Assembly (NCBI GenBank): GCA_024663395.1
Contig: JANFAH010000008.1
Location: 1,612,001-1,676,000, forward strand
Reading direction: 5' to 3'
DNA: 64,000 nucleotides
Origin: Pisolithus tinctorius
Taxonomy: Eukaryota > Basidiomycota > Agaricomycetes > Boletales > Pisolithaceae
The stretch's first letter is position 1. Every line of letters begins with the position of its first letter. The notes under the pieces are model-generated. The model made no database searches, was not told the origin of the DNA, and was given only the letters and a program-made list of their open reading frames with translations. This document shows, one piece after another, positions 51,953 to 62,900 of the stretch. The position numbers were made by a program, and so were the translations under genes.

Positions 51953-52961
51953 TGTGAGGCACTACTTCTGGGAAGCATGCAACTGATGGAAGGCTGAAGG
52001 GAGAATTCCCTTGAATCGTCCCAAGGGGCGCTGTGTGGAAGGAGAAGTCAAGAATGAGACTAGAAGGTGGTGGGGGAATTTGAGCGAGCACCACGGAATT
52101 TAATTCCGGACGGATGTAGACATGTGAGGGACTGCTAGAGGGGTATACGAAATTCCGAGAAGTCAATTTGTACCAGGAGAAGTGTATTTTGAGTGAGGGG
52201 GATACGGGAAAAGGTGTACAAGACTGAGGGGGACGCAAGAGACACGAAGACCACTGGAGATGCTGTAGACACTGTAGACTCAATAGACGCACTTAGACTC
52301 TGAAAAACTCTCAAACTTGCAGGACGCATGCTGATGGTGACTCTAAAGGTGGGTGGTATATTTCCGATGCTATGGCAGAATTATATAGTACAGGGAAAGT
52401 AGGTACGAGTCAGAGTAAGGTGGGGTGGAAAAACTAAAAGACCAGAAAATAAAGGGAAGGACATCAGACGTCAGCGAAATACAGATGCACGTGAAATAGT
52501 CCGGTGGGTAGTAGACAAGAGTAAGAACGGGACAACAGTAAGGGGTATCTTCCAACAGAACGAGAGTATGCATACAAGTGGGAGGTGGAGCTGAGTGGCA
52601 CAGGAGGGCAGAGCGTAGCATACTGGCACGAAGTCCAGCTTGTGGGATTTAGGGCGACAGGGGAAACTGGGGTTTTTTAGAGGTAAGCAGCATGGATGAC
52701 TGGTGACATGGCTGAGCGATGGCATGGCTACTGAATTCTGGATGACTCTGCATGAATGCGGCATTTCCGGATCAGCATTTTGATGACTGAGCGACACACT
52801 GAAGGTCGGTAGAGACTCCGAAGGGGACAGGGGTTGGGAGGAAATGCGAGGACACAAGCAGGAAAAATTCCGAAAAATTCCGAAATGGGTTTGTCATAGA
52901 GGCCTGCGGAATTTAGTGACAGATTCCTGTTCCAGCCTCAGGGAGTATACAGCTCCCTACA
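51953..52961 (-). repeat. Gypsy-N 5' LTR
   Basis: 1009 bp, TGTAGGGAGCTG...GCCTCACA on the minus strand. The PBS, TGGAGCCCACTGCGAGGG (51946-51929), begins 6 nt after the LTR. A TATATAATTCTG box lies near 52385. Confidence 0.85.
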
Positions 52962-52965
52962 GCAG

Positions 52966-53584
52966 AGTGGCATCTGAAACTGAGGATTAGCCATAGGTGG
53001 GTTAACCTGTGGTGGCGGTGCTGGATTGGTAATGGGTATTGGTTGCAGGTGCGAAGCAGTTGGTATAGTGTGCGAGCGAGCTGGCGGAAGCGTTGGCGGG
53101 TTACTAATTGGCTGATGGGTGGTCTGTAACCGAGTGAGTGGTCACGGCAGTGTGGCATATGGAACTGAGAGTCCAGGTATAGATTTGGAGGCGTCAAAGA
53201 GACAGGAAAAAGAGGGCGTCAGTGATGATGAATCAGATGATGTGATGGGTGTTAAAGGTGATGGCGGGGTTTCGGGCCTTCAGGGAGTCGAGTGGATAAA
53301 GCCACCAGGAAAATCAGGGGCAGTGAGATCTAGGTGATCCGACGTGACGGATATCTGATCTGCCAAGATATTAGGAGGAGTGATCACAGGTAGTACCCAT
53401 GGAATGTCAGCAGGTAATTGCGCATGATCCAGTGTTACGGGTGAAACAGGGCGGAAAATGTCGGAGTCTTCTGACAGGTTGAGATTGCAAAAGTGCAGGC
53501 ATAAATTTTCTAGTTTGGTGCGTTCAGCAGTGCGCCTGAGCGACCTTCTGGAAGCGACAGCAGAATCCCTCGCAGTGGGCTCCA
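52966..53584 (-). CDS. Gypsy-O PBS, leader frame and first gag codons
   Basis: PBS TGGAGCCCACTGCGAGGG at 53584-53567. The leader reads RTKLENLCLHFCNLNLSEDS and DHLDLTAPDFPGGFIHSTP, then a TGA near 53289, then PETPPSPLTPITSSDSSSL and a Pro-rich stretch to MANPQFQ and the gag ATG at 52973. It ends at the Gypsy-N insertion. Decayed by at least two stops. Confidence 0.55.
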
Positions 53585-53586
53585 GT

Positions 53587-54280
53587 TGTAGGATAAGTCC
53601 AAGTAGCTGTATAATGCAAGCTAGATGGCTTAGATAACAACAATAATAAATGAAGGGAACGAATTGCTTGTCCCAAGGGATTCTGGACTGTTGAGACTAG
53701 AAGGTGAGACCCGGCACTTTGTAGTGGTAGTGGTTCGTGATGTGCACGGCATGGTCCATGGGATAGTACTGGCGATGCGAGCGGTGCGAGCAGTATACGT
53801 AGTTCATGCGCGGCAGAATGCGAGATGTGCGGTGAAGACAAAGTGTAAAGGAAACTCGTGGTGACCTTCTGAGTGCCAAAAAAGGTATCATTCTGTACCT
53901 AAGTACAGGGCTTTATAGTCTGGGCAAACCTGGAACCTAAGTAAGACAAGGTATGAGTAAGGAAAAGCCACATGACAGCGCGTACACATAAGACAGGACA
54001 AGCCGGAACAGAGGCCGAGGGTATACTACTAACAGAAAAGAACAGAGACAGTGGTAAAATGAAGGGTCCAAGAGAAAAGAAGTGACCGGAGCACAGCGGC
54101 CATGGGTATAGCATTGCACGAGAGAGAGCAAGGGCGTGGGAAGGTAGCATGTGAACAACGGTGAATGTGAGAGGGGAGCGGACGTAACAGTAGTCACGGA
54201 ATGGTTAATAATAGGGGCTCACATGTCCAGGGAATGCAGATTCCTCACATCATCATCCTCCAAAAAGGGTAACACTGTCA
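53587..54280 (-). repeat. Candidate Gypsy-O 5' LTR
   Basis: The 3' end (TATCCTACA at 53587) is fixed by the PBS 2 nt beyond. A TATAAA promoter motif (minus, about 53918) is followed by GCCCTGTACTTAGG. The other end is inferred from TGACAGTGTTACCC at 54280; no second LTR was found to confirm it. Confidence 0.5.
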
Positions 54281-54309
54281 CTAATGATCACTTGACATTT
54301 CCCTGTTGC

Positions 54310-55515
54310 AAATTGTCAATAGGCCCAGGAGTAATCATTTAAGATGACTGGACTTATGCAGCTCAGGTGTGCCATCTTGATCTTCCTCATAGACCCGCAT
54401 CCAGCCATCACAATAATGATCAATTTCATCTTGACCATGGTAGACAATCCATTCATTATGCTCCTGCATGGCCATGTCAAAATGATTTCTCTGATCACCA
54501 GTATGTGGGATAATGAGGACTTCATCTCGACTGGCATGGTCATGAAGAAGCACAAGGAGGACAAACATGTCCCACACATGGACCATAGATAATGTAGGGG
54601 AAAATGGCCAGCCCACATCCCCAAAGACACTGGAGGCTTCATGGGCAAAGGTTGTCATGAATATCATACTACAGTTGGTGGCCGAGCAGCTGGAGGGTGA
54701 TCAGTATGTCACTGGCATGTAATGATATAGTGGATGCATATGATCCAAATAGGTGTTGATTGGTTCACATCTCCACAAGCTGCCATTCCACACAGCAATG
54801 TTCACTGACTTGGAGAAATGTTGGGATGCCCTTGTAATAAGTCCGCCAACCATCACAAACATAGTAGTTATGGTGATAGTTGCAATGGCAATCTGTAAGA
54901 TCAGGTGGGTCCAGCAGTTAGGGCTAAGTTGATACAATGATACCTTTGCAGTACAGGTGGATCACCCAAGCTGGTTCACAGCCATTGAGTGTGTACACAA
55001 CCACTTGGCATGCTTCAACCTTGTGTAGCTCAGACATCCGGGAGCACTCCATGTTTTCGCAACAATTTGTTGGAGGATATAGGGTTTTTAATGCTAGAAA
55101 AGTAAGATCAGCATCACATAATGCTACTGCACATGCAAGACATACTAAGATCATGCAGCCATCCATAGAGTCTAAAGAGGTCTCGAGTAGATTGCTGACA
55201 CTCACTCTCTGGATGGAAGTCCCATACAATATCATTGAGAAGGGGCCAGATGCATTGTACACTCTCCAGAGACATGGATGTGGCCTTCACAAGGAAAGCC
55301 ACAACAGAGTCTGGCAGGATGCTAGGGGGCACGTCCAAAGGGTGATGTGAAGATTGAGCAACTATGATGTTCCATTTCAGGTTAGCTGAGAGCGTGATGA
55401 ACAACACCAGCTGAGAGACAGTAGTTGTCCACAGAAATGGGTTTCTTTCAAGCCATTTGAGCAGCACAACGAGCAGCATCATGTACACGCAGCCGCCAGC
55501 AGGCCACTCGCTGCA
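54310..55515 (-). pseudogene. CxC5-type protein associated with KDZ transposons, fragment
   Basis: N-terminal part: YMMLLVVLLKWLERNPFLWT and PPSILPDSVVAFLVKATSMS. CxC5 cysteine-cluster region: LKTLYPPTNCCENMECSR, VVVYTLNGCEPAWVIHLYC, followed after a frame change by NYHHNYYVCDGWRTYYKGIP. Then VEM, TGA (54767-54765, expected Trp). A further frame, VWDMFVLLVLLHDHASRDEV and FDMAMQEHNEWIVYHGQDEI, is the usual continuation of these proteins. The KDZ catalytic domain that should follow is absent; the gene is cut where the Gypsy-O LTR starts. Frameshifts and the stop make it non-functional. Confidence 0.65.
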
Positions 55516-56220
55516 TCTCAGCCCTAGCGGGGCTGGAAAGGTGTATTACTTAATGTATGTTATATAAGCACCAGGCAAAATGCCGGACAAAATCCACCAG
55601 AGGTTCTATTTCCTATATGTCCTCGAGTTTGCTTGCATGTTTCTTCCACATCTAACTTTGAGCAGCCCTATTGGCATTGAGCTTGGATGGGCTAAGCCTA
55701 CAATCTTACATAATTACATGCCATGATTTGAATTGGACTTTGTTTTTGGGAGGATCGCGGTTGCCAAAAAATGTGCAACGAATTTCGGGGTGCAGTGACC
55801 TTGTAAATAAGGTGACAAGGTGACCACGTCCCATGCGTCCAGAAATGGAAATGGCTGCATGTACACGGCCACACTTGAGATCTAAACGGACCTAAACATG
55901 GGAATTAAGACGAATTGTGTTGCGTGTGACATGAGTTTGGCACATTCCGGATTAGGCCAGGCAGCATTTACACTATCACTAGTGGCAGACACAATCCTAG
56001 GGACCATTTTTTTTTGAAACTACTGTGGATGCAAACAAAAATGCATCTGGATGTTCGGAAGCAGTGCTCGAATTTTACAGAGTTGAATGTTCAACGTTGT
56101 CAACTCTCGCTGCCGTATTGCAATGACCAAAGAGCTTAGGAATCCCCAGTGTAAGTCTCGGATCCCACCCCTATCTCCACATCACATTACACTCAACCTC
56201 GTTGCATTCGCATTGCCAAC
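55516..56220. other. Intergenic stretch, no gene
   Basis: AT-rich sequence with a short T9 run near 56010; no conserved frame on either strand. It may hold the promoters of the divergent CxC5 fragment and the transposase-like gene. Confidence 0.4.
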
Positions 56221-56221
56221 A

Positions 56222-59200
56222 CGTTCAATTCGCAAAATACGAAGTCTGGCAAGTGGGCTCTGGTCGCAACGACTACAAGTGGACTTGCCTGGCCTGCAAG
56301 GACAACAAATGGCGAGATGGCCGCAGTGCTCGATGACACGAGAAGACGACCTTACATGAAGAGAACATCCGGCACCTCCTCTCCCCCCAAGTCAGACCTT
56401 CGAGCTCCCCAATCAGACCCAATACGACTCCCCCGTTACTGGAAGTCTTAACAGAACTCACAGAACCGGCAACTCCTCTGCTCAACCTGCGAAGCACACC
56501 GCTTCCCTGCGAGGTCTCAGAGCAATTTCAGCTTGACTGGGATGCGATTGACCACGATCAACTGTATTTTCCATCTTTACAGGACGAGACGCTGACCACA
56601 ATGGCCAGCACATTGGCTGCGTGGTTAGCCCATGGCGACGATCTGATTTCCTCAGATGAAGACGGATCGAGTGGCTTTGATGTTCTGGATGAGAGCGTTG
56701 AACCGGGTGAGTGGTTCCATGCAGTATACCTTGGGATCATACTGATGGTATCTGGTGGTTTCCCAGAGCCACTTCAGCCCGGCACGGCACGCCCGTCCCA
56801 GTGTAACAATACCATGCCACCAAACCCTACGTGGTTTCCGTGGCCAGATAAGCAGGTGTGTAGACGTGTTTTAACAACTTGAACACTGGTCGCCTCATGC
56901 ATATTAGACGTGCATACTTGACATTCTGCGGCACCTCCCTCGATCGCTATTTTCGGATTCGCAACTACAGGTCATCCTCTGGGGACTTTCTGTCCTTGGC
57001 GTCGACAATATTCCATCCACCAGAACACTCAAGGATCTCGACAATTCACTCCAGTCGCAATATGGGATTCCGTCTGTCCGTTATCAAGGGTCGCTGGGGC
57101 ACGTTTACTATGTAAATCATCTGCCATCCATTATTGCACAAGTATGTCCTAAAAGCTCACATTTGGCGGTCAGAGAATGTTGACTCGCACAGGAAATGGC
57201 TAATCCATGGATCCGCCCACACATATGCCACTATCCTGAAGACGCAGGGGGCAGACTTGAACAAGCATGGCAAGCATCAAGATGGTTGCACGAGATCGAT
57301 CCCAGCATCGCCACGCCCATGATTCGCAAGGGTCAGCAAGACTTCTATGTTTTTGAGCTGACGAAGTTGACAGATGGCACGATGGTCATTCCAGAGCGTT
57401 GGTATACAAAACCCTCAGATTCACAAACATCTTTCAAGGTCGAGTATTGGGCTCTTGCATGGCGAGCTCGTGCTGTCGTGAACGGCCGCACCAGTGGATA
57501 CATTGTTCATGCATATGATACCATCAATGTTCCGGCAACTCAACTTCTGCTCTCGTTCCCGCACCTCCTCCAAACCTATGAAATGGACCATCAAGCAGAC
57601 CCGCGCAATATCATAGGTAAGTATACATTTAATCTATTCTTTCTGGTGATTGTTACAATCCCAGGTCACAGGTTTGATAAAAACAAGGGGCCACGGTGTC
57701 TTACCGTGGACATTGACTGACTCTACCATTGGTAACAGGTGGCGCGCACAGGCGCAGGGACATCGTGTCCTCAACTATATGATGTGGCTTTATTGTGACG
57801 ACACATCTGGCAACATTTCGAAAAAATGGAACAAGCACAACTCGTTTCTTATCACCGCAGCCGGACTCCCTTGCGTTATGGTCCACAAGGAGAGCAACAT
57901 TCATTTCCTTGCAACGTCCAATATCGCACCCCCTTTGGAAATGCTCGATGGCATTGTGGATCAACTCGAGTAAGTGACCTCCCATCCGCTTGCGCTCAGA
58001 AGTTCTTATTGTATCAAACATAGACGTGCCCAAACGCATGGTGTTTGGGCCTGGGACGTGGAAGCAAGGGAGATGGTCCTTATCATACCTGCCATTCTGG
58101 CAATGCTCGGCGACAATCCTATGCAGAGTGAACTTGCATGCCATGTGGGCTTGCAGGGTAAATTTTTCTGTCGTAATTGCTGGGTCAAAGGTGTAGACTC
58201 GGGTCCGGCGACACAAGCTCTTGCAGACGGAACAGTAACAAATCCTGTAGATGACACTCACTCAGTTGAGACCAGATCACACATGTCTGAGTCCGATGTC
58301 TCTGTATGCGAAGATCGTCTGTCGAAAGGAAAGGGTCGTCATTCAGAAACAATGCAGGACCTTGTGGATCGTGCGCGGCAATTTCTTGGGGTACGTTTAC
58401 TATTGGCTAGTGTCCTTACGCTAATGTATGATTTCCTTCAGACCAATGCACCACGCACGCGCGCAGACACGATGAATAGGCTCCGTAGCATGTTCCATGA
58501 CGTCGCTTCTGGCATGAGCAAGACACGATACGCCAAAATGAAGGCCGAGACAGGCATCAAAGACACACACATGGACGTGTTCGTCGAGCGCATCGTCAAG
58601 TGTGTGAAAGGTATCCGAGCAGGGACGGACAAATATACTGAGGCTGTCGATGCGATCCTTCAGGGCCGTCCCCTCGAAGAGTTCATGAGTCCGGTCTGGA
58701 GAATCAAAGGTAACAATGCTCTACAGTACAATCGTCCAATGCTGACATCAAATCACTCATTTAGGGCTCGATCCTCATCAAGACACTCCAGTGGAAATAT
58801 TGCATGTCATATTGCTTGGATTTGTGAAGTATTTCTGGCGAGACGCAATTTCCAGGCTGAATGATGTACAGAAGGCAGAACTCCAGGTTCGACTCGCCTC
58901 ATTTGATGTCTCTGGACTCGGCATCCCTCGCTTGGCAGGTCAAACGTTGGTCCAATATGCAGGGTCCCTCACCGGACGTGATTTTCGTGCGATTTCTCAA
59001 GCCACGCCATTCGTACTCTATGATCTTGTTCTGTGTGAATGTTACGAGGCCTTCCTTGCCCTATGTTCGCTGGTCCCTCTGGTTTGGCAGCCGCGTATCG
59101 ACAACGCCGAAGAGCACTTAGTGCATATGCAATGTTTTCTCTCTGTAGTGACTAAGAATTGTTATAGAGTGTTTTGCAAGCAGCGATCGATCACTTCCTC

Positions 59201-60530
59201 AACTGCATGGCCCGCTGGACGCCCCGATGGTTCAACAAGCCCAAGTTTCACATCATTCGCCACCTGCCTGACCATATCCAACATTTTGGACCTGCGATTC
59301 TCTTTGCTACAGAGGGCTTTGAATCTTACAACGCCGTCATCCGTGACCACAGTATACACAGCAATAGACAAGCGCCTTCACGAGACATTGCCCACGGAAT
59401 GGCGCGATGTCACCATGTCTGCCATTTCCTATCTGGTGGTAGATTTCATGTTCGAGGGCCCATAACCACTGAACTTCCCTATAGTAACGATGAGCATGAA
59501 TGGCTCGCACCTGGCTCTGGGGTGCAGTCATTGCTTAACATCGATGTGCCCTCTTTCCGCAACGTCATTGTCGATTTCTTCAGGTTGGCTGACGACACAG
59601 TTCCCGCTGAAGCAGGTGAGCTCACCACAATAACATTGTTGTATAACGGACTCAGCATCAAATACACACACCAGGTTCATGTATACCCGACAAAGTGCGT
59701 CCGCGGCCGCTTGACAAGACAAGTACAGCCATTCGAGTGCCGCACACACTGCGTCCCATCAAGTGTCGACTTTATCAAACTTGTCATTCTGTCACAGCAT
59801 CAAATGGTGATATGTGCCACCTTGGCGATTTTATACTTTCAAGAGACCCTCACACAACCAGGTCGTCACCCCCCATCATCGGACGCCTTCACGAAATTCT
59901 TCAGATATGTCACTCATCGGCCCAACGGTGGAATCAAGCATCTTCATTGTTGGCCAAAACGTTCTATGTGATCGGCTCTGCTGGCACCTATCACATGCCA
60001 CGTATACGACCATCGAGTTGGGTCATGCTACCAGCCAAGGTCAGCACCTCCTTCATATTTGATTCACCACTTCTCATGTGTGTTTTTTTTTCTTTTTTTC
60101 CCCTGAAGGCAATTATTTGTTGTGTCAATGTCCAGCACAATTGTGCTGGACAAGGATGTACTGGTTCGTTGGCGGTGCCAATTTACGAGGAGCGCGAGAA
60201 GACAACGAAGACTGCACAACGGATTGAGCACCATGACCCCTCTGACCTCGTACTGAACACTGCACAGATGCGCGATGCTGCTCACATGCAAAAGTTCCGC
60301 ATTCAAGTCCAGCAATTAGAACGAGATCAGGCAATCCACACAGGCGCAGTAGCAGAAATAAACGCTCAGAAATTGAAGACGCTGAAGACCTTGAAAGCCA
60401 AGCCTACAAGACAATCCGTCTCGAGTTCTTCCACAGTACTGCCCGCAAGACAACCATCCGTGATACCTGCACATTTTATTAACGTCTTTCATCGGACGGG
60501 TAAGCCATCATGTCTTTTATAACAAGTCGT
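56222..60530 (+). pseudogene. Large DDE-transposase-like gene with N-terminal zinc finger (DDTSGN family)
   Basis: Starts with a C2H2/BED-like finger (YKWTCLACKDNKWRDGRSAR, TGA at 56334, HEKTTLHEENI). Later blocks: ILRHLPRSLFSDSQLQVILW (about 56915), MANPWIRPHICHYPEDAGGR (57196), FLMMW-type block ending LYCDDTSGNISKKWNKHNSF (57800), NIAPPLEMLDGIVDQLE, GVWAWDVEAREMVLIIPAIL, CHVGLQGKFFCRNCWVKGVD (58135), HVILLGFVKYFWRDAI (58800), LFATEGFESYNAVIRDHSIH (59300), and a C-terminal VQHNCAGQGC... LNTAQMRDAAHMQKF block (60125-60300). Short GT-AG introns join them. Acidic residues in DDTSGN, a probable DTPVEILHV and TEGFE could form a DDE triad (inference). I recall the family as highly repeated in agaricomycetes without an assigned function. 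Mostly open frame; one early TGA. Confidence 0.6.
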
Positions 60531-60552
60531 TCATCACTGATGCACAGGCTGT

Positions 60553-62391
60553 TGTGAGTCAAAGTGTGGAATGCTGGTGAAAACCAAACAAATCCAACAC
60601 CAAAAGACAAATAAAAGCGAGTGGTGGTTTGCCTCCGCGGAACCTGGAGTGCAGAGAAACCTAAAATGGGGGGAGTTTCAATGGCAGGTGCTCCTAGCGC
60701 AAGTCGACGACGAGTTACACAGGAGAAGACAAGCAAGTGATGATTGGATGGGGGATGCTGAACAGAGCAAAGGTGTTCAGCTGAAAGGACTTGGGATGAT
60801 GGACTTTAATAAGATGTGCTCCTGGCACAAGTCGATGACGAGTTACGCAGGAGTGGAGGGATGACAAAGACTGCTGACTAAGAGGAAGCTTCAGATGAAT
60901 AATGGAGGCAGGTAGACTCTTCCAAATGAGCCTCAACTACCAGGTATACAAATGATGACAGATAGACCCCTTCGTGGAGCCTCAACTGTCGACGATGAGA
61001 TAGGCACTGGACTGACTGCTGGACTGCTTCTGAATTGATTGTGGGTAGCTAAGTACATGGGGGTTTATATACTATGGGGGGAGCACAGCTTGTGACAAAC
61101 AAGGCACAAACACTTGGTAAGTAATGAGTAAGGACTGAGTAATCATGATGAGTAAGTGAGAAATGAAAAGTAAGCAAGCAAGGAGGATTGGTAAGTATTG
61201 GCAACAAACGAGTCAAGGATAGTCAAAATATCACAGAATGAGTCAAACGGAGTCAGAAACTGAGTAAGCGCACTGATATCACATTAGGGGGTGGCGATGC
61301 AAGTCAGATCTCGGCGGAGACATCTCTAGATCCAAAGATGGCATGACAGATGGACGGTGTTTCCAGATAGAGAAGTATTAATTCCAGAATTGAAGGGCAT
61401 GAGTCAGGCGTCAAAGGGGGCTAGGGCATTGGGGGTCTGTGGGGCAATGAGAGCATACGCGATCGCGTCTCCCACCCTTCCATCCTCTCAGCAAAGTTAA
61501 CAAAAACTTCATGGACAGGGTTCTGATGGAGGAGGAGGAGAAGGGGGGACGTCTTCTGCTGGATCTTGCAGTAAGAAGGCAAGATGCATGTCATACTCAT
61601 CATGAATGCGATCAGGGAGGCTGGAGGACAGTAGATTATACTGCAGCTGTCGCAATGCGGGAAGAATGATGGACGAGATTGGAATAAAGACGGTGCAGGG
61701 AGCAGGGAGGAACAATCCATATGCTTCATCAAGAGGGGAGACTGAAACGACCACATAAGACCTTTCTAACCAAGTGACAGACCTGAGGCGACCAAAGAAC
61801 GTCCTTCTGGAAGTCATACTGACAAGGAGAACACGCTGACCAAGCTGCATGGGACGGGACGGGGCTGACAATGACAGGATGAACCAGGGGGCTTCAGGAT
61901 GGAAGCTGGTGGGAATGCCTGGCAGATATACATAGCCATTGTCTCTGGCAAATGAGACAAGCGAGATGACTGATGAAGAGGTGGCCATGATTGATGGACT
62001 TTGTGAAATGAGCGTCTGATGGATGGAGTGCTGTAGAAATGCGTAGGGTGCGAGGATCCTCTCCAAATTTGGAAGGAAGAATCGTGGGGCTGAGCACTTG
62101 AAGCGAGCATGCGAACCGAGTTGACATCTTTGGAAATGGTGGAGATACGACGAAAACCGGAATGCCGTACACGGGCGCTAAAAACTTTTAATGCGCGCTT
62201 AACTCGCTTCCTCTTTTCTCTTTAGCACTGATGACTCGATCTTGTGCAAAGGATGACTGTTCACGTCCAACAGTCTTTCTACGCATGAGGCCTTTAGTCT
62301 TCATCTGCATGCATGGGCATTGTGCGCAACTCGCCAACGAGTTAGGCAGAGTCAGCTGTAACCATGTCCACAACACCTTTGGTGTGTGACA
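60553..62391 (-). mobile_element. LTR-B copy 4
   Basis: 1839 bp, near-identical to LTR-B1 over its length, with the same TGTCACACACC/TTTGACTCACA ends on the minus strand. Flanks CTGT (60549-60552) and CCAT (62392-62395) do not form a target duplication, so it may be a recombinant or one LTR of a rearranged element. TATATAA near 61075 (minus). Confidence 0.7.
61509..61988 (-). CDS. LTR-B4-encoded orphan protein, 159 residues
   Basis: MATSSSVISLVSFARDNGYV start, LVSMTSRRTFFGRLRSVTWL, SYVVVSVSPLDEAYGLFLPA, then the same PALRQLQYNLLSSSLPDRIH and Pro-rich tail. Same 480-nt length as the other copies. No recognised domain. Confidence 0.6.
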   Translation of the reverse strand: MATSSSVISLVSFARDNGYVYLPGIPTSFHPEAPWFILSLSAPSRPMQLGQRVLLVSMTSRRTFFGRLRSVTWLERSYVVVSVSPLDEAYGLFLPAPCTVFIPISSIILPALRQLQYNLLSSSLPDRIHDEYDMHLAFLLQDPAEDVPPSPPPPSEPCP

Positions 62392-62531
62392 CCATGCAGA
62401 TACTTAATGTCTGCGTGTTGCATGTGACCTCATATCCTCATATCAACAGTATTCGCTTTTTCTTAACAGGTGACACCGATGACAGTGTTTGGTCCCCCAA
62501 CAGAATGAACATATAAAAGATATGTCGCATC

Positions 62532-62565
<34 letters not shown>

Positions 62566-62900
62566 ATTCTGTCATCTGCGCTATCTTCACTCCAACAATG
62601 TCACAGCAGCATAAAAATTCATATGGCAATCAAGTCGCCTTCGAAGATCTGGGCTCAGGGTTCTCTGCACCAGAGCCCAGGGTACATCGAGGCACAACAG
62701 GTGAGTAACGTGTTGTCAATCCACAAGCTTTTCATCTGACGCGTCTAAGAGCTAGTTCGGTAACGAAGTCCCACAAAGAATCCAGGTGAAAAAACCCAAA
62801 AAAAAGTCCCAGGCCTTCATGACATAAGCATACAGAGTTCAAGCGGAGCTCCAATTTAGGAGGAGACATAGGCGATATCGATAACCGCAACACAACTATC
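62392..62900. other. Intergenic region with poly(T) tract and candidate Harbinger terminal repeat
   Basis: A 31-T run at 62534-62564. At 62746-62748 TAA followed by GAGCTAGTTCGGTAACGAAG (62749 onward) has the look of a 3-bp target duplication plus PIF/Harbinger terminal inverted repeat. The matching right end is outside the window. Confidence 0.35.

Larger units (their letters stand above)
36127..52961 (-). mobile_element. Gypsy-N: inner Ty3/Gypsy retrotransposon with antisense passenger gene
   Basis: Bounded by 1009-bp LTRs (52961-51953 and 37135-36127) and by a 4-bp duplication with one transition (GCGG 36123-36126, GCAG 52962-52965). Minus-strand order: 5' LTR, PBS, leader, gag, protease, RT, RNase H, integrase (stop at 41088), poly(A)-like tract, passenger gene (plus strand), pre-LTR motif, 3' LTR. 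It contains element A2 (41300-45823) and LTR-B3 (37752-39560); without these it is about 10.5 kb. It sits in the gag start of Gypsy-O. Several stops show that it is inactive. Confidence 0.8.
28277..54280 (-). mobile_element. Gypsy-O: outer Ty3/Gypsy retrotransposon, split by nested insertions
   Basis: On the minus strand, in order: candidate 5' LTR (54280-53587), PBS (53584-53567), leader and gag start (to 52966), [Gypsy-N 52961-36127], gag (36126-34456), [LTR-B1 34455-32605], protease, RT, RNase H, integrase ending at 28464, then a GACTGGGGACAGTCAGCATT motif (about 28323-28304) like the one ahead of element A's 3' LTR. The split is proven by coding continuity: the gag start ATGCCACT at 52973-52966 continues in AGAACACAAAACTCACC at 36122, giving an N-terminus parallel to Gypsy-N gag (MPLR... 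PKFS). Order of domains (integrase last) is Ty3/Gypsy. Several stops and frameshifts make it inactive. Confidence 0.8.

Noticed and set aside
57701..58261. Long minus-strand frame opposite the transposase-like gene
   Set aside because: It is a shadow of conserved plus-strand coding (DDTSGN to CHVGLQGKFFC) and has no family resemblance.
62438..62629. Lysine-rich small protein
   Set aside because: The Lys run is translation of the 31-nt poly(T)/poly(A) tract.
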